From assembly GCF_037975245.1 (NCBI RefSeq), contig NC_092566.1:12951001-13015000 (forward strand): 64,000 nucleotides of DNA, in the 5' to 3' direction. Each line of letters begins with the position of its first letter. Within the stretch, counting starts at the first letter, position 1. The notes below the pieces were generated by a model. The model saw only the letters and a list, made by a program, of their open reading frames with translations, did not search any database and was not told the DNA's origin. A program made the position numbers and the translations under genes. This document shows positions 9,401-18,954 of the stretch, piece by piece. Source of the DNA: Apostichopus japonicus (lineage: Eukaryota > Echinodermata > Holothuroidea > Aspidochirotida > Stichopodidae).

Positions 9401-12276
9401 TTTACTATCACGCACAGACGCAAATACGCGACGAACTATTTGCAACGGTCATATGTCGGCATGCTGGCACAACAATGTCATTTTAGAATCAGAAATGGAA
9501 TTTGTCAGACACAACATAAAAATCAGCTAAAGGAAACGCACTGGTATGTTCCTTAATCATTAAGACTTTGTGCAATAAAACAATTGAGAAATTAATCAAT
9601 AACGCTTAAATCGAATTTCTACACAATTTGGACTATACCAACATTCTGTAGAAAAGACTACACAGTCAGGTATCGCACTTGGGTTTGCTAGTTCAGCTTC
9701 TCTCGGTCTACAGAAAAGAATCATTAAAGAATTCTAACCTTGAACATTTTGTTTCAAAGATCGTCAACCACCTACTATTCATCGATGTCCACTGAACTTC
9801 CGAGTAAATACTGACTACGGCGCATCGTCGTCAAGAGTTGACTACCCATCACCGTTTGTTATGGACAAAACTGGAGAAGTTTTGCGGCTTACTACCGGCC
9901 AAGTACCCGGATCTAGGTTTCACATCGGGTCGAATCTAGTGGAGTATACAGCTGAAGATGCAGCAGGCAATACAGCCAAGTGTAGGTTTTACGTGCATGT
10001 CACAGGTGTGTATATACGTGTGGGTGCATCTGTGTTTGTATATTTCCTTTTACGCCCTATTATCTCAGCCAGATAGGTGGGTTAATCATTTATGCCGAGA
10101 CCATACTGTTATGCATAGTATTGTTTGCCTTTCTGCCAGAAATTGCATCAATACACAGAAAAATAGTATCCACCTAATGAATTACGACATTGGGTGCATG
10201 ACCCATCATTCACCACAATTTCTTTAGGTAAAAAGTTAGCGTAGAAAGTGCACCAACGTAGAAAATTACCATCTGAAAATGAAATCAGCAACTGTTTTCG
10301 AGTGGACTGTTTGAATTTAACCTTGTTTAATCTGAACTTGAGAGGACGTATAGAGGTATAGGTATATGGAATAAAATCAGGCAATGAGTAGCTTATTATT
10401 TCATAAACCTCGGAAACCCCAACAAAGTCTTGATTTGGTTTCTCTTTCTGCTATTTTAAAAGACAACCAACCTCCTCGTTTCCAATACTGTCCGGCCCCC
10501 ATATTTCGCTACCCGTCCACTGATTCACCTGTGGCAGTAGTTCATTACACTACACCTATGGCCACGGATAATTCGTCACCGAATCCCATCAACGTTACAA
10601 GGATACTTGGTCTGGCCTCTGGTTCCACCTTCCCTCCAGGAGTACATCTGATACAGTACAGTGCAAGTGATGCTACAGGAAATTATGCCAAATGCATATT
10701 TCATATTGTCGTTAGAGGTAAAACAGCTGTTTTGTGTCTGTGTGTATCGATATTTGGTCATTACTTTTAATATGAGCGTGTATCGTACTACGAACGTTGT
10801 AAACAGATACATAGGCCTACTGCATCACGTCCTTTAACAGAAAGTAATTACCATTGTGGAGGAATATAGTTTTAATGGTTTAAAACAGTTACATCGGAGC
10901 ATTATGTCATCGCTTACCTTGGACAGCTTAAATTGCTGGAACTGTTTTGAATTAGGTTATTATAAATAGTTCTTTCTTCTTTAATTTTATTCCCTCCTTT
11001 TCGTCTCCTCATTTGACTCATTTACGAAAGCTTTTTTTTTTAAATACTTTTGGCAGCCACATCTTGTAAAGCCCTTGAAGAGCATGATTCCCTGAAAAGG
11101 ACCTGCTCACGTATGCCACCATATCAGACCGGTTCGTGGTGTGACTTCAGTTGCATGGGAGGGAAGGTCCTTGTTGGAAGTCCAACGCGAACATGCACCC
11201 AAGACGGATGGAGTGGAATTCCTGCAATATGCATCAGTAAGATTAAAGATACAATTCAAATGCCTGTAACATATTTAAGTTAAACAATTTAAATTACAAA
11301 TACCATAAACAGGCAGTGGCGTAGGAAGGTACTTTTGAGTGGGGGGGGGGGGGCTGAAGACTGATGGCCGGCCTGGGGGAGGGGTCTAAGGGGAGGGGGT
11401 GTCCCCCTCCCCGTTGGATTTTTTTTTGCATTTCCAGGTGGCCTCAGATGCAATTTGGTGCAATATAGAACACTTCAACACCCACTCCATTTTGTAAGAA
11501 TTTTGCATTTTCACCTGGACTTAGATGCAATTTGGTGCTTCAAATGAGATTTTTTTCTCATTTGGAAATGAAAAGGGGGTTTTCTGACTTGCGGAGCGGG
11601 GGGCGGAACGATACTTCCGCCCCCATATTTTTCACTGGTGGGCTGGCGCCCCCCGGTTCCTACGCCCTTGTAAACAGGTTACATGAAGCCATTTGAATGT
11701 TCGACGAACGTAATCACACACCCACAATACATGCTCATAGAGTTTTAGTAGTTAATTAACCAGTTAAATCCTGTGTACATGCGACATGGTACTTACCGTA
11801 CTGCTCGTTTACATGTGTTGCCTGATACTAAAGGAATCAAAAGTGTTCTAAATCACTTTTCATTGATCTGACAAAAGGCGGACCTATTAAATCTTTGTAG
11901 TAAATTGCTCCAAAATTATTGAGAAAAAATACTTATAGTTATGTCCAAAAATCTTGACATGCGGGTCAATTCAAGGACAACATCCCTTCTTATACGTAGG
12001 AAGGATAGGCGTTTCTTCTTACATTTTTAAAATGCTTTCACATACGTAATCACAGGAAGATTCAAAATATCCTGCAACAATTGATTACATTTTGTGTTAT
12101 TGCAAAGCTCTGTTTATTCACTATTATCTATTGATGTATTTTTCTGCCTTGTAGATGACGTCAGTGGGGCATTTCTCAATGTGATGGAAGGAGCCTTGCC
12201 AGAACCAGTCGGAACAGATATGCCAGATGAATATCAAACAATTACTATCCTTGCTGATTTTGTTTACGTGACTTAG
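280..12276 (+). CDS. CCP (sushi)/HYR domain extracellular protein gene, 3' part (5' end outside window)
   Basis: Gene-level entry; coding exons are listed separately. Exons at 280-462, 4419-4601, 7719-7901 and 9162-9338 encode CCP domains, 9760-10005 and 10463-10717 encode HYR domains, 11057-11236 encodes a CCP, and 12165-12276 is a terminal exon with a stop. All internal exons except 3842-3957 are multiples of three with phase 1 borders, so any subset splices in frame. CCP and HYR modules are beta-sandwich, disulfide-bearing domains of secreted or surface proteins, usually adhesion or complement-like. The order CCP-HYR-HYR-CCP resembles the N-terminal half of polydom/SVEP1 and of SRPX-like proteins, but no VWA, EGF or ephrin-receptor-like exon was seen, so orthology is not claimed. 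Signal peptide and promoter lie to the left of the window. Confidence 0.8.
960..1290 (+). repeat. Dispersed 'AAACACGA.../AGGTCAAAGGTCA' repeat, in duplication copy 1
   Basis: Intronic repeat with the elements GAGGTCAAAGATCAGAG, AAGGTCAAAGGTCATTAG and AAACACGAAGGGACCTTGG. The same family appears at 5110-5430, 8410-8730, 35255-35700 and 42245-43215, and as a fragment near 2856. A perfect DR1 motif, AGGTCAAAGGTCA, lies at 1092-1104. Confidence 0.65.
1619..1838 (-). mobile_element. GC-rich hAT-like MITE, 3'-truncated (duplication copy 1)
   Basis: Starts with CAAGGGCGTAGGAACC, a terminal motif shared with the copy ending at 11670, and reads through the conserved body (GCACCAAATTGCATCTGAGG). It stops inside the GGGGAGGGGG-TGT-CCCCCTCCC hairpin, so the other terminus is missing. 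The same insertion is in duplication copy 2 but not in copy 3. Confidence 0.75.
1860..2857 (+). repeat. Degenerate AT-rich tandem repeat (copy 1)
   Basis: At least three diverged units share the segments GAAAACTTTTAAAATCTCTC, TTCAAAATACATCCCT, TTAGGTCCCTTCTTGAAAG and TTTGAAGGACATTAGA, with variable spacing. No open frame of note was seen. A duplicate array lies at about 6000-6995. Confidence 0.6.
3021..3190 (+). repeat. GTGGTGTGGA-type microsatellite/minisatellite
   Basis: About 170 bp of imperfect five- and ten-base units (AGTGG, TGTGG). Strongly G/T-biased on the plus strand. Present only in the segment unique to copy 1, not in copies 2 or 3. Confidence 0.85.
3842..3957 (+). pseudogene. 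Orphan half-HYR exon (C-terminal half)
   Basis: 116-bp open segment between acceptor TTGTTTCAG and donor GTACGT. It encodes GLPSGSLFEAGEHLIIYFA followed by DGSNSTCEVTFTVE, which matches the second half of an HYR domain (PSGS-F-G-H-I-Y-A-D-GN-C-F-V). Entry is phase 2 and exit phase 1, so it needs an upstream half-HYR exon ending in phase 2. None was found between 463 and 3841, and direct splicing from 462 would shift frame. It is either a relic left by the duplication or paired with an exon I could not recognise. Confidence 0.55.
4419..4601 (+). CDS. CCP/sushi exon, tandem copy 2
   Basis: 183 bp, phase 1-1, acceptor TATTTTAG, donor GTAAGC at 4602. The product is the same as exon 280-462 except Ile to Val near the last cysteine (PVCR). 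All six cysteines and both splice sites are intact, so this copy looks usable rather than dead. Confidence 0.85.
5110..5430 (+). repeat. Dispersed DR1-bearing repeat, duplication copy 2
   Basis: Duplicate of 960-1290, with the perfect AGGTCAAAGGTCA at 5235-5247. Confidence 0.6.
5763..5984 (-). mobile_element. GC-rich hAT-like MITE, truncated (duplication copy 2)
   Basis: Same insertion point and same truncation as at 1619, so it was duplicated with the block rather than inserted anew. Its translated frames give spurious open frames on both strands. Confidence 0.75.
7262..7466 (-). mobile_element. GC-rich MITE remnant at the left edge of duplication copy 3
   Basis: Contains the family body in minus orientation: AATGAGAAAAAAAAATCTCA, GCACCAAATTGGAAC, GGCCACCTGCAAATGC, then CCAGGCCGGCCATCAGTCTT. 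It runs directly into the copy-3 block (TGTGGTATGTCTCGCTAGAG). Neither terminus is clean. Confidence 0.65.
7719..7901 (+). CDS. CCP/sushi exon, tandem copy 3
   Basis: 183 bp, phase 1-1, donor GTAAGC at 7902. It differs from copy 1 by Thr to Met at the first full codon (ACG to ATG) and Thr to Ser in NATW/NASW, which keeps the N-glycosylation sequon. The ATG is a chance codon inside the exon, not a start. Confidence 0.85.
8410..8730 (+). repeat. Dispersed DR1-bearing repeat, duplication copy 3
   Basis: Third copy of the repeat at 960-1290, perfect AGGTCAAAGGTCA at 8531-8543. Confidence 0.6.
9162..9338 (+). CDS. CCP/sushi exon, unique (fourth CCP)
   Basis: 177-bp exon after TTGATTTTCAG, donor GTTTGA, phase 1-1. 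It encodes VICPSLHPPRNSIMRC, then GTYCLFTCVAGYQRSG, then KCVARNWTGTPTICE: six cysteines with the CCP GY and W landmarks. The sequence is clearly different from the triplicated CCP, so it is an older module. The donor is a weak GTTTGA rather than GTAAGT. Confidence 0.82.
9760..10005 (+). CDS. HYR domain exon 1
   Basis: 246-bp exon (82 codons), acceptor TTTCAAAG, donor GTGTGT at 10006, phase 1-1. It encodes a complete HYR domain: RQPPTIHRCPLNF at the start, GQVPGSRFHIGSNLVEYTAE in the middle, and DAAGNTAKCRFYVHVT at the end. HYR is an Ig-like fold with one conserved Cys pair (RC-P and KC-F), found in hyalin and in CCP proteins and thought to mediate adhesion. Confidence 0.85.
10463..10717 (+). 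CDS. HYR domain exon 2
   Basis: 255-bp exon (85 codons), acceptor TTTTAAAAG, donor GTAAAA, phase 1-1. It encodes NQPPRFQYCPAPIF, MATDNSSPNPINVTR, SGSTFPPGVHLIQYSA and SDATGNYAKCIFHIVV. This is a full HYR with the conserved P-G-H-I-Y, GN and C-F-V landmarks. The tandem HYR pair flanked by CCPs is the arrangement in polydom/SVEP1. Confidence 0.85.
11057..11236 (+). CDS. CCP/sushi exon, last CCP
   Basis: 180-bp exon (60 codons) after CTTTTGGCAG, donor GTAAGA at 11237, phase 1-1. It encodes TSCKALEEHDSLKRTC, GSWCDFSCMGGKVLVG and RTCTQDGWSGIPAICI. Six cysteines; the usual GY is changed to GGK, and the W is kept. It follows the HYR pair directly. Confidence 0.82.
11314..11670 (+). mobile_element. 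Complete GC-rich hAT-like MITE with 8-bp target-site duplication
   Basis: 357-bp element flanked by TAAACAGG on both sides (11306-11313 and 11671-11678). Ends are CAGTGGCGTAGGAA on the left and TTCCTACGCCCTTG on the right, that is, short inverted termini starting CAG/CAA. It has an internal perfect hairpin GGGGAGGGGG-TGT-CCCCCTCCCC and no coding capacity. An 8-bp duplication with CAG-type ends is typical of the hAT superfamily. It lies in the last intron of the CCP/HYR gene. Confidence 0.8.
12165..12276 (+). CDS. Putative terminal exon of the CCP/HYR gene
   Basis: Acceptor TTTCTGCCTTGTAG, then an open frame in the phase required by the previous exon, ending in TAG at 12274-12276. It gives a 37-residue acidic tail (DVSGAFLNVMEGALPEP...). 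No domain, membrane segment or GPI signal is visible. It could be the true C-terminus or an alternative last exon, since the family is usually much longer. Confidence 0.5.
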
Positions 12277-13405
12277 ATATTCGTCAAATTACATCTGGCA
12301 TCAGCCTATAGACATGAATTGTCTAGGCCACTGAGATTAACATTAAGAGTCGTTTAGTCTAAATTTTTAAACTGCCTTATATATGCATTTAATCCTATGA
12401 ATTGAGTTCGAATGTATATTATTACGGGGACAAGTCACCAACAAACATTAACTGGGTTATTACGAGCACATCTTGCTCGAGTAAAGTAAATATTTGACAT
12501 AACAGTTTTCTAGTGAACTCTCAGCATTACATCCAAAAACCTAACTGTTGGCGAACCCCACTGAAAGCAACTGTCGACGTACTAAAAATGTTAAGAAAAC
12601 CACCGCGGGTGTTACTCAATTAAGACTTCCATGGAATATAAAAAAATGTCAGAAATTCGGCCAACTTTGACCTCCGTTGGTCTCGTACTCTCGTATATAG
12701 TACAGTATACAGTAGTATAGCATAGATTCGAAAATTCAAAACGTGGTTTATTTTTATGTAAGTAAGATCTTACGAATAATATACTGCAAACATATTCTGT
12801 CCTAAGAAATTGGAAATCCAACGTTGGGTCATGTTCTGAGGTTCTTGTTATGAAACAAGAAATCCAAGAATAGTCTTATATAGCATTACACTGGGAATGT
12901 ATCCAACTGTCACAACTGAAGCAAATCAGGGCTACAGATATCGTTCACCATATGTATAACACTTTCTTAACAGAGCCCTATAATTTGACAGAAGGTCAAC
13001 TTCTCACAGTACCGTACATCCTCCAATTGTGTCTGTTTATTCTGCCAAATTCACATTGCGGCAGAGGACATTCGTGAAGTGTTTCCTCAGGAACCATGTG
13101 ATCGCTCTCACATATTCTTGCCAAATAAAACAAAAGCAAAGGGAGGGGGGGGGGAGTTATCGGGATATAAAATAATACATCTAGAATTCATATATCCAGC
13201 AGATTTATCTAATTTTGTGCGAGTTTCTTTATAGATGGTGCAACCATTGTTACTAAGCTACTTGTTGTGTATCTATAGTGATCTAGTGATCAGGGGCGGC
13301 GATAGAGGGTTCAATGGTGAGGGAAGGGCGCAAAGGTTGAGTTAATTTGAGGTGGCGAACCATAAAGTTAAGATCTGCAGTCCCATCGATTGCCTTATAG
13401 TGTGT
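12277..13405. other. 3' flank of CCP/HYR gene, no gene seen
   Basis: AT-rich sequence with no convincing coding exon, RNA gene or recognised repeat. A CAGGGGCGGCGATAG string near 13291 resembles a hAT terminus but has no visible partner. Confidence 0.5.
13124..13129 (+). promoter_or_regulatory. Candidate polyadenylation signal
   Basis: AATAAA about 850 bp after the putative stop at 12276. Nothing but position supports it; a later ATTAAA near 13872 is an alternative. Confidence 0.2.
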
Positions 13406-13406
13406 T

Positions 13407-13480
<74 letters not shown>
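13407..13480. repeat. (TA)n microsatellite
   Basis: About 74 bp of nearly pure TA with one TG interruption. Confidence 0.95.
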
Positions 13481-13483
<3 letters not shown>

Positions 13484-13605
13484 ACCGTTTTTCAACTAAA
13501 AGTTTTGTTAACATCATTAAATATGCCCTAATCCTATCGTTATAATAACGAACACATTTCGAACCATTTCAGGAAGTATGGTAAACAATCTTTAGCATTT
13601 TTATT

Positions 13606-13700
13606 GAGGATAGGCCTATAAACCTACCACACATTCTTTGAGAGTAGGCCTAGTACCCTACCACACATTCATTGAAGGTAGGCCTATACCCTACCACACT
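13606..13700 (+). repeat. 34-bp tandem repeat, about three units
   Basis: Units share GTAGGCCTA and ACCCTACCACACATTC. Short local array in intergenic DNA. Confidence 0.7.
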
Positions 13701-13994
13701 TGGTCAATCTTCATTTCCTCTATTTAAGGGTAGGTTGGATGGAAACCAAACGACAGGCTATATAGTTTCAAACAGTCGTATCTATTTTGATCTTTGAAAT
13801 CTATTACTTTTTCCATGTTTTCAATTTGATTGCTTTGAATTGTAAACCCCTTAAACTGTTTGTTACGCTTTCATTAAAGGTGAAACTTCTTAAATTTTGT
13901 CAAGTTTATTTCCTTATTTATATATTTATTTAATGGTATCGTTTGTTGAAGAAAACCTTGTTTAAAGTTTACAAACTATTGTGAATTAGATGCA

Positions 13995-13995
<1 letters not shown>

Positions 13996-14066
<71 letters not shown>
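13996..14066. repeat. (TA)n microsatellite
   Basis: About 71 bp of uninterrupted AT dinucleotides. Confidence 0.95.
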
Positions 14067-14068
<2 letters not shown>

Positions 14069-14580
14069 TTCCAAACATTATTCACCTTGTCTAACTTTGT
14101 CCTCGTAAACTCTTGTAAACAGAATGCAAAAATAGAAATAACAACGTTGACTGATGAATGACTGACTAATGATGAATTAAGAAATGCTATGTTATATGGG
14201 CACCAACAATTTAAGCAGGGACATAATATTTGGGACCTATGTACTGTAAATTGTGATTTTGTTTTATATTGAAAGTAGATATTTCGAAAATTATAAATCG
14301 TTCATACCAACCCACTTCACCCCCCCCCCCCTCCACTCCCACTCAACCCCGCCTCAACCAAGTGGACCAATTTGGTCTCCGAGTCTCGTAACCCAAGCAG
14401 TAAAGATACAGTTGCTCGAGTAAAATGAATAATGTTGATTTATAAGCAAACGCATAGGTCAAACAGTCACAATGTTTCATAACTTTTAACAAATCTTTGC
14501 TGTTTTTGTGTAGTATCTGGAAATCTTCAGTCACATACACATAGCCTACTATCAAGTTACTCTCGAACTTCTATTGACAC

Positions 14581-14790
14581 CAGGGGCGTCAATACAAATT
14601 TGAAAAGTTTGGGGGTGGCATAAAGGAATGATCATGAATAAAACTGAACGAGCGCCTTGGTGCAAAGTTTTCATCGAGTGGGGTCCATTGCCCACCTTGG
14701 GGCCCCTGAGAGGGTCAAAGGGCGAAGCCCGGCATTGGATCCAGGGGCGGACTCACATCTAGAAGTCTTCAAATTTGGTCCCTGAAATTT
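14581..14790. mobile_element. hAT-like terminal fragments
   Basis: Two CAGGGGCG-type strings, CAGGGGCGTCAATACAAAT near 14582 and CAGGGGCGGACTCACATC near 14752, bracket a moderately GC-rich stretch. CAGGGGCG starts are common in hAT non-autonomous elements. No duplicated target site or opposite terminus was found, so identity and limits are tentative. Confidence 0.3.
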
Positions 14791-15411
14791 TATATGTCAG
14801 TAATAACTATAGCCGAGCCCAAAACTTTTTGCCGAAATTGACTTCCAAATTATTAGGACGAAATTCCACATAAACTAGAAATGAATGCGTATGCTATGTC
14901 AACCGTTGGTCAAATTTCGAGAAAGAAGCATCGATATTATATGACAGATTATCAGGTATGTATGTGAGGCAAAAACTGTATCATTTGATTGCCTGGCGCT
15001 GTTTTGTTTAATGATCCAGCTGAATGATGTAGAAGTGTCTTGGAGTGTAATCCTAGAGAGAAAGTGAAAGGGAACCAATGTACTCTCTCCCTCTTTCATA
15101 TTCCTACACATATGCGGAGCGAAAAGATCAACCAGTCAAAACGAAGGTAAATGAAATACTTTTCTATTGAAGTGCCGGGGTGGGGGGGGGGGGGGTTGGA
15201 ACACTTTACAACAGCACGGTCCTTCCCGAGTAAAGGCCTATTGTACAATAATATCAAGTGGAAAAACGTCCATTTCTTACCCCACCCCCCCCCTTCCCAA
15301 ACACATTCTTATAAATTTAACAAAAGCAATAATCCTAACTTAGATACCACTCCAAATAATTACCTCATTGACTCTCACATTGAATCGTGAAAGTATATAA
15401 TGTGTTCTCTA

Positions 15412-15469
15412 GGTCCATTAGAGCTCATGGAGCAATCGTTAGATCCATTAGAGCTCATGGAGCAATCGT
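15412..15469 (+). repeat. Two-copy direct repeat of about 29 bp
   Basis: TCCATTAGAGCTCATGGAGC occurs twice in tandem, each time followed by AATCGT. Confidence 0.8.
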
Positions 15470-15721
15470 GTAAAAATTTTTTTTAGACCACTGGTGACCT
15501 CACATGAGATTTTACCTCACAGGCAACAGGTTTCTTGTACTCAATATGGCAAATCCATATACCATGCATGAAATGTATCCATGATTTCTACTACGAGAAA
15601 TCATGTTTTAGAGGTTTTCTGGCCGCGACACTGAAATAGTTTTTAAAGTACTCGCTATTTGGAGACCGTGTCAAAAATCTAGTTGGGAATGTCTTAATGT
15701 GTAATTTTTAAGAAAGGTCAC

Positions 15722-15896
15722 CTTGGAAAGAACCTGGGCACGAAAACCAAACAACCGAACGACTGATCCGCTCTCAACCCCAGTCCCCTTGCATCGGGAC
15801 TGTGACTGTGTGATCATCTCTAGATGTGTATCACAGTTCCCCTCGAAAGGGAACAGATACTACACATAAACTTAGCCAAAAGGCCGAGAAGCGAAT
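15722..15896 (-). ncRNA. U2 snRNA-like sequence (divergent copy or pseudogene)
   Basis: Read on the minus strand from about 15896, it begins TTCGCTTCTCGGCCTTTT then GGCTAAG and GTGTAGTATCTGTTC. These are the 5' stem-loop and the branch-point recognition region (GUAGUA) of U2 snRNA. The following IIa-type stem is rebuilt as GTTCCC-TTTCGA-GGGGAAC enclosed by GTATC/GATAC, and a further hairpin CAGTCCC/GGGGACTG lies downstream. I see no canonical Sm site (AUUUUUGG) and no match to U2 stem-loops III and IV. It is either a 5'-U2-derived retropseudogene or SINE, or a diverged variant. Only the first 45 or so bases are confidently U2. Confidence 0.6.
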
Positions 15897-15929
15897 GTCT
15901 GAATTGGTAAGGAACAGTACTAGGCATGT

Positions 15930-15985
15930 ATACTATACAGTATAGCTATAGGTGTGCGAGAGTCCTAAGCCTGACAGTACCTCAC
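15930..15985 (+). repeat. Dispersed motif shared with about 24326-24378
   Basis: TACTATACAGTATAGCTA followed by GGTGTGCG, AGTCC, TAAGCCT and CAGTACCTC occurs here and near 24330. A segment near 16205-16240 (AGCGAGGGGAAAATCATGA) also matches the reverse complement of about 24230-24275. This suggests two rearranged copies of one unidentified element. Here it sits immediately upstream of the U2-like sequence on its strand. Confidence 0.45.
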
Positions 15986-17870
15986 TGATACTTTGAACCG
16001 CTATACTCGATAAGCGCGATTCGTACATTTCCCAAATTATTTATCTTGTCTTTTAGCTGCAGATTGTTGGGCGAAAAATATCGCTATAAACTCCATTACA
16101 CTACCAAAATCAAAGCGATCTATTACGCAATGAAAATCTATGGTTGAAAGAGCATTTTTCTTCTACTACCACCTACGAAGATAGCTTGCGGGATGCGATT
16201 TTTTTTTTCGTAAGACAGCGAGGGGAAAATCATGAAGTATTAATGATCTTAAAGAAATAGCCCACTAGGTACGTACGTTTTTAACCACTAGTTACCTCGA
16301 AAAAAGGTGCAAATAGGCAATAAGCTATATATGGACATGTACATTTCTGCACGCTGGTGTGACGACATTCTACAAAGATAATACATGAGAGCTTTGAATT
16401 CTTTGCGCCGCTAGATCTGTGTCGTGTGTGATAGGGTAGAACTTACACACGGTACACAGGCCTCCGAAGTTGGTTAATATTTAGGACAAATCCTAAATCA
16501 GCAGTGATCACCCGTAGCTATATATGAACCATTCATTAGGATGTAGGGAGACTTATTGCTATGGTTAGCAAACTAGGCTACACTGCAGTGGGGCTCAGCG
16601 GTAATATAGCCTAGGTCTAGCATTAGTATACTAGTATTAGCAGTACTACTATATACCTCTAACTTTAATGACGAACATAATTGTTGAATCGTTGAAGATG
16701 TAGGCATGTATATTTTCATAGGTAAATAATTGTACAAACTTAAACATTTCTCCCCCTACTATAGCTGACTCAATTCTTACTCATCGGGTGAAATATCCAC
16801 GTTAGGAAATGAATTATCAATTTTCAATTGTAACAGCGAACAGCGCCGTTGTACAATTCGCGCATGCTCGTGAACGTTCAGTGAATCATTGGCAGAAAGC
16901 CTATAATCCTATATATCCACCTGTTGTCCATTGTATAAATTTAATGATTATATATGGTATTGCTGAGATCAGGTTAACATTTTACCAACTTAATTAAGAG
17001 TATGTCAGATTCATGAAAGGATGGTCATTGAAAACCACAAAGCATCTCTATAAAGTGAAGAGCGAAGGAGCTGAGGATTGGTTGGGGGGGGGGGGGGGGT
17101 TGGGGAGGTGGCGGTGAATTGGTTTGAGTATGGCCCCATGCGACTAGAATAGTTTTGGATGATACTTTGAGTCAATTTATTAGATACTAAAATATATATT
17201 CCACCCAATTCAAAATTGTCTTTGCTCACAAAGGCTTCTTCTCAATCAAGGCAAGCATAGGCAGCATCTAGACTCGTCAATCCCCAATTTCCAAATTGTT
17301 TGGATGACTCAAAGATTCGGAAGCTTGGACAAATATATAGGTTATTGAAGGAAGTTATTTGGAAATCAAAGGTGTTAAAGTTATATTCGGCTGACACTGT
17401 GCATCAATCTATTTAGGCCCTCAAGGCATTTTGTACATTACTGGTACACATGCCTCAGAAACAAAATGATCAGAATTTTGTTGACATTTTAATCTCTACA
17501 CGCTCTTACTATATCTATACAGTAACTGCATATAGGCAGTCCTTAATTGTAAATTTCTATCATAAAAATACCAAAGCATATTGTTTTTTTTTACCGCTAC
17601 CACATCACTTTGGATAATTCCGAGGTAAATATTGGAGAACTGCTGCTCAAATGTTTTATCCCCTTGACTCTGCCAGCAGGTGGCCCTACCACAGGCCTAT
17701 GGATCCCACATGACTTAAAGGTTTGCACAATACAGCAATTTCTGGTTCATATCTTGCCACCACCCATCACTGGCAATGTAGAATGAAATTTGGTCAAGCC
17801 CCTTCCCTATCCTCCTTGTTATTTCAATAAACTTACATTCAAAAGGCATGGTTCATGTCCTGATCATCTT
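15986..17870. other. Intergenic, no gene seen
   Basis: AT-rich DNA with short open frames only, and a G-run near 17080-17098. No domain-bearing exon, tRNA or LTR was recognised. Confidence 0.5.
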
Positions 17871-17871
17871 G

Positions 17872-17918
17872 CTGTGTGTGTGTATGTGTGTATGTGCGTG
17901 TGTGCGTGTGTGTGTGTG
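17872..17918 (+). repeat. (GT)n microsatellite
   Basis: Imperfect TGTGTGTATGTGCG tract of about 47 bp. Confidence 0.9.
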
Positions 17919-17998
17919 AAATTTGGGGAAACTTTAAAATTAAATCATCACATACAGTATGTATAAAGAGGAGTGAACAATTCATGATGTACCTGATG

Positions 17999-18523
17999 CA
18001 GGGTTTCCCTAACTTCATCCCCCACGAACCCCGTGGGGATGTCAGATTTGTCCACGAGCCCCAACTTTTCGAGACACGATCTGAGGCATTATTATACTAT
18101 AATACGCAAAACAGTGCTTCGTAAAAAGATCAAGTACATAGTGTAATATTTTAATGAAAACAAACAAGAGATGAACAAATGTTTATTTCGAAACTTCAAG
18201 ATCAGATCAGCTCTTTATCTTCACGACGTACTGTCATGCGTACACCAATTTCACCAAAATCATGCGGCCTGTGTCTGTTTCATTATTCAGTTATTTTATC
18301 ACATGCACGGTACGGTACTACTATGGCAACATATGCGTATGGAACGCGAAAAGAGTTTGTCGATAGGTACGACTTTTGTACATTACTAAATTATATGATA
18401 TATCAGGTTATAGTTCAACAAAAAGTACTCTAGTTTTGACTTTCAGAAACGTCTCACGAACCCCCTGAGATGGATTCAGCGCCCCTGGGGGTTCATACAC
18501 CCCTGCAGTTAGGGAACTCCTAA
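17999..18523. mobile_element. Probable hAT-type non-autonomous element
   Basis: The left end, CAGGGTTTCCCTAACTTC, and the right end, CAGTTAGGGAACTCCTA, are inverted copies over about 12 bases (TTCCCTAACT). Subterminal CACGAACCCC strings lie near both ends. CAGGGTTTCCCTAAC-type ends are typical of hAT non-autonomous families. About 525 bp, no transposase frame. The flanking octamers do not match, so the exact limits or the superfamily may be wrong. Confidence 0.5.
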
Positions 18524-18954
18524 TATTAGCTTGTAGTCTGTTCGTTTCCCAAGTTGTTATTACACCACCGTGGTTGCCCCAGTTGGCTGGTTCATTTCAT
18601 TTGATGTGATCCCTGAAAGCACAAGTTGACTGTGCATTTTGTCAGACAGCAGTCAGGAGCTTCCTTCATCTGATAATTTAGCTCCTTTTGTACTTTTTTA
18701 CTTTGATGGAGAGAAATGAACTTGTTCTTGAAATGGGATGTGTGGTTCTGTACATGTTAGCTTTGTTTATGTCTGAGGTAGGCGCCATATTAATGTTGTT
18801 GTTTTTGTTCTATATGTTTTCATTTAAATTTGTGTTTTTCATTATAAAAAAAAAATCTTGGTTCTTGCATTAGAAAAATATTTTATTAAAGTTAGTATGT
18901 TTAGAAGTGGTTATTACAAATTTAAACCTAAATGGCAAATGATTTACTATATCG

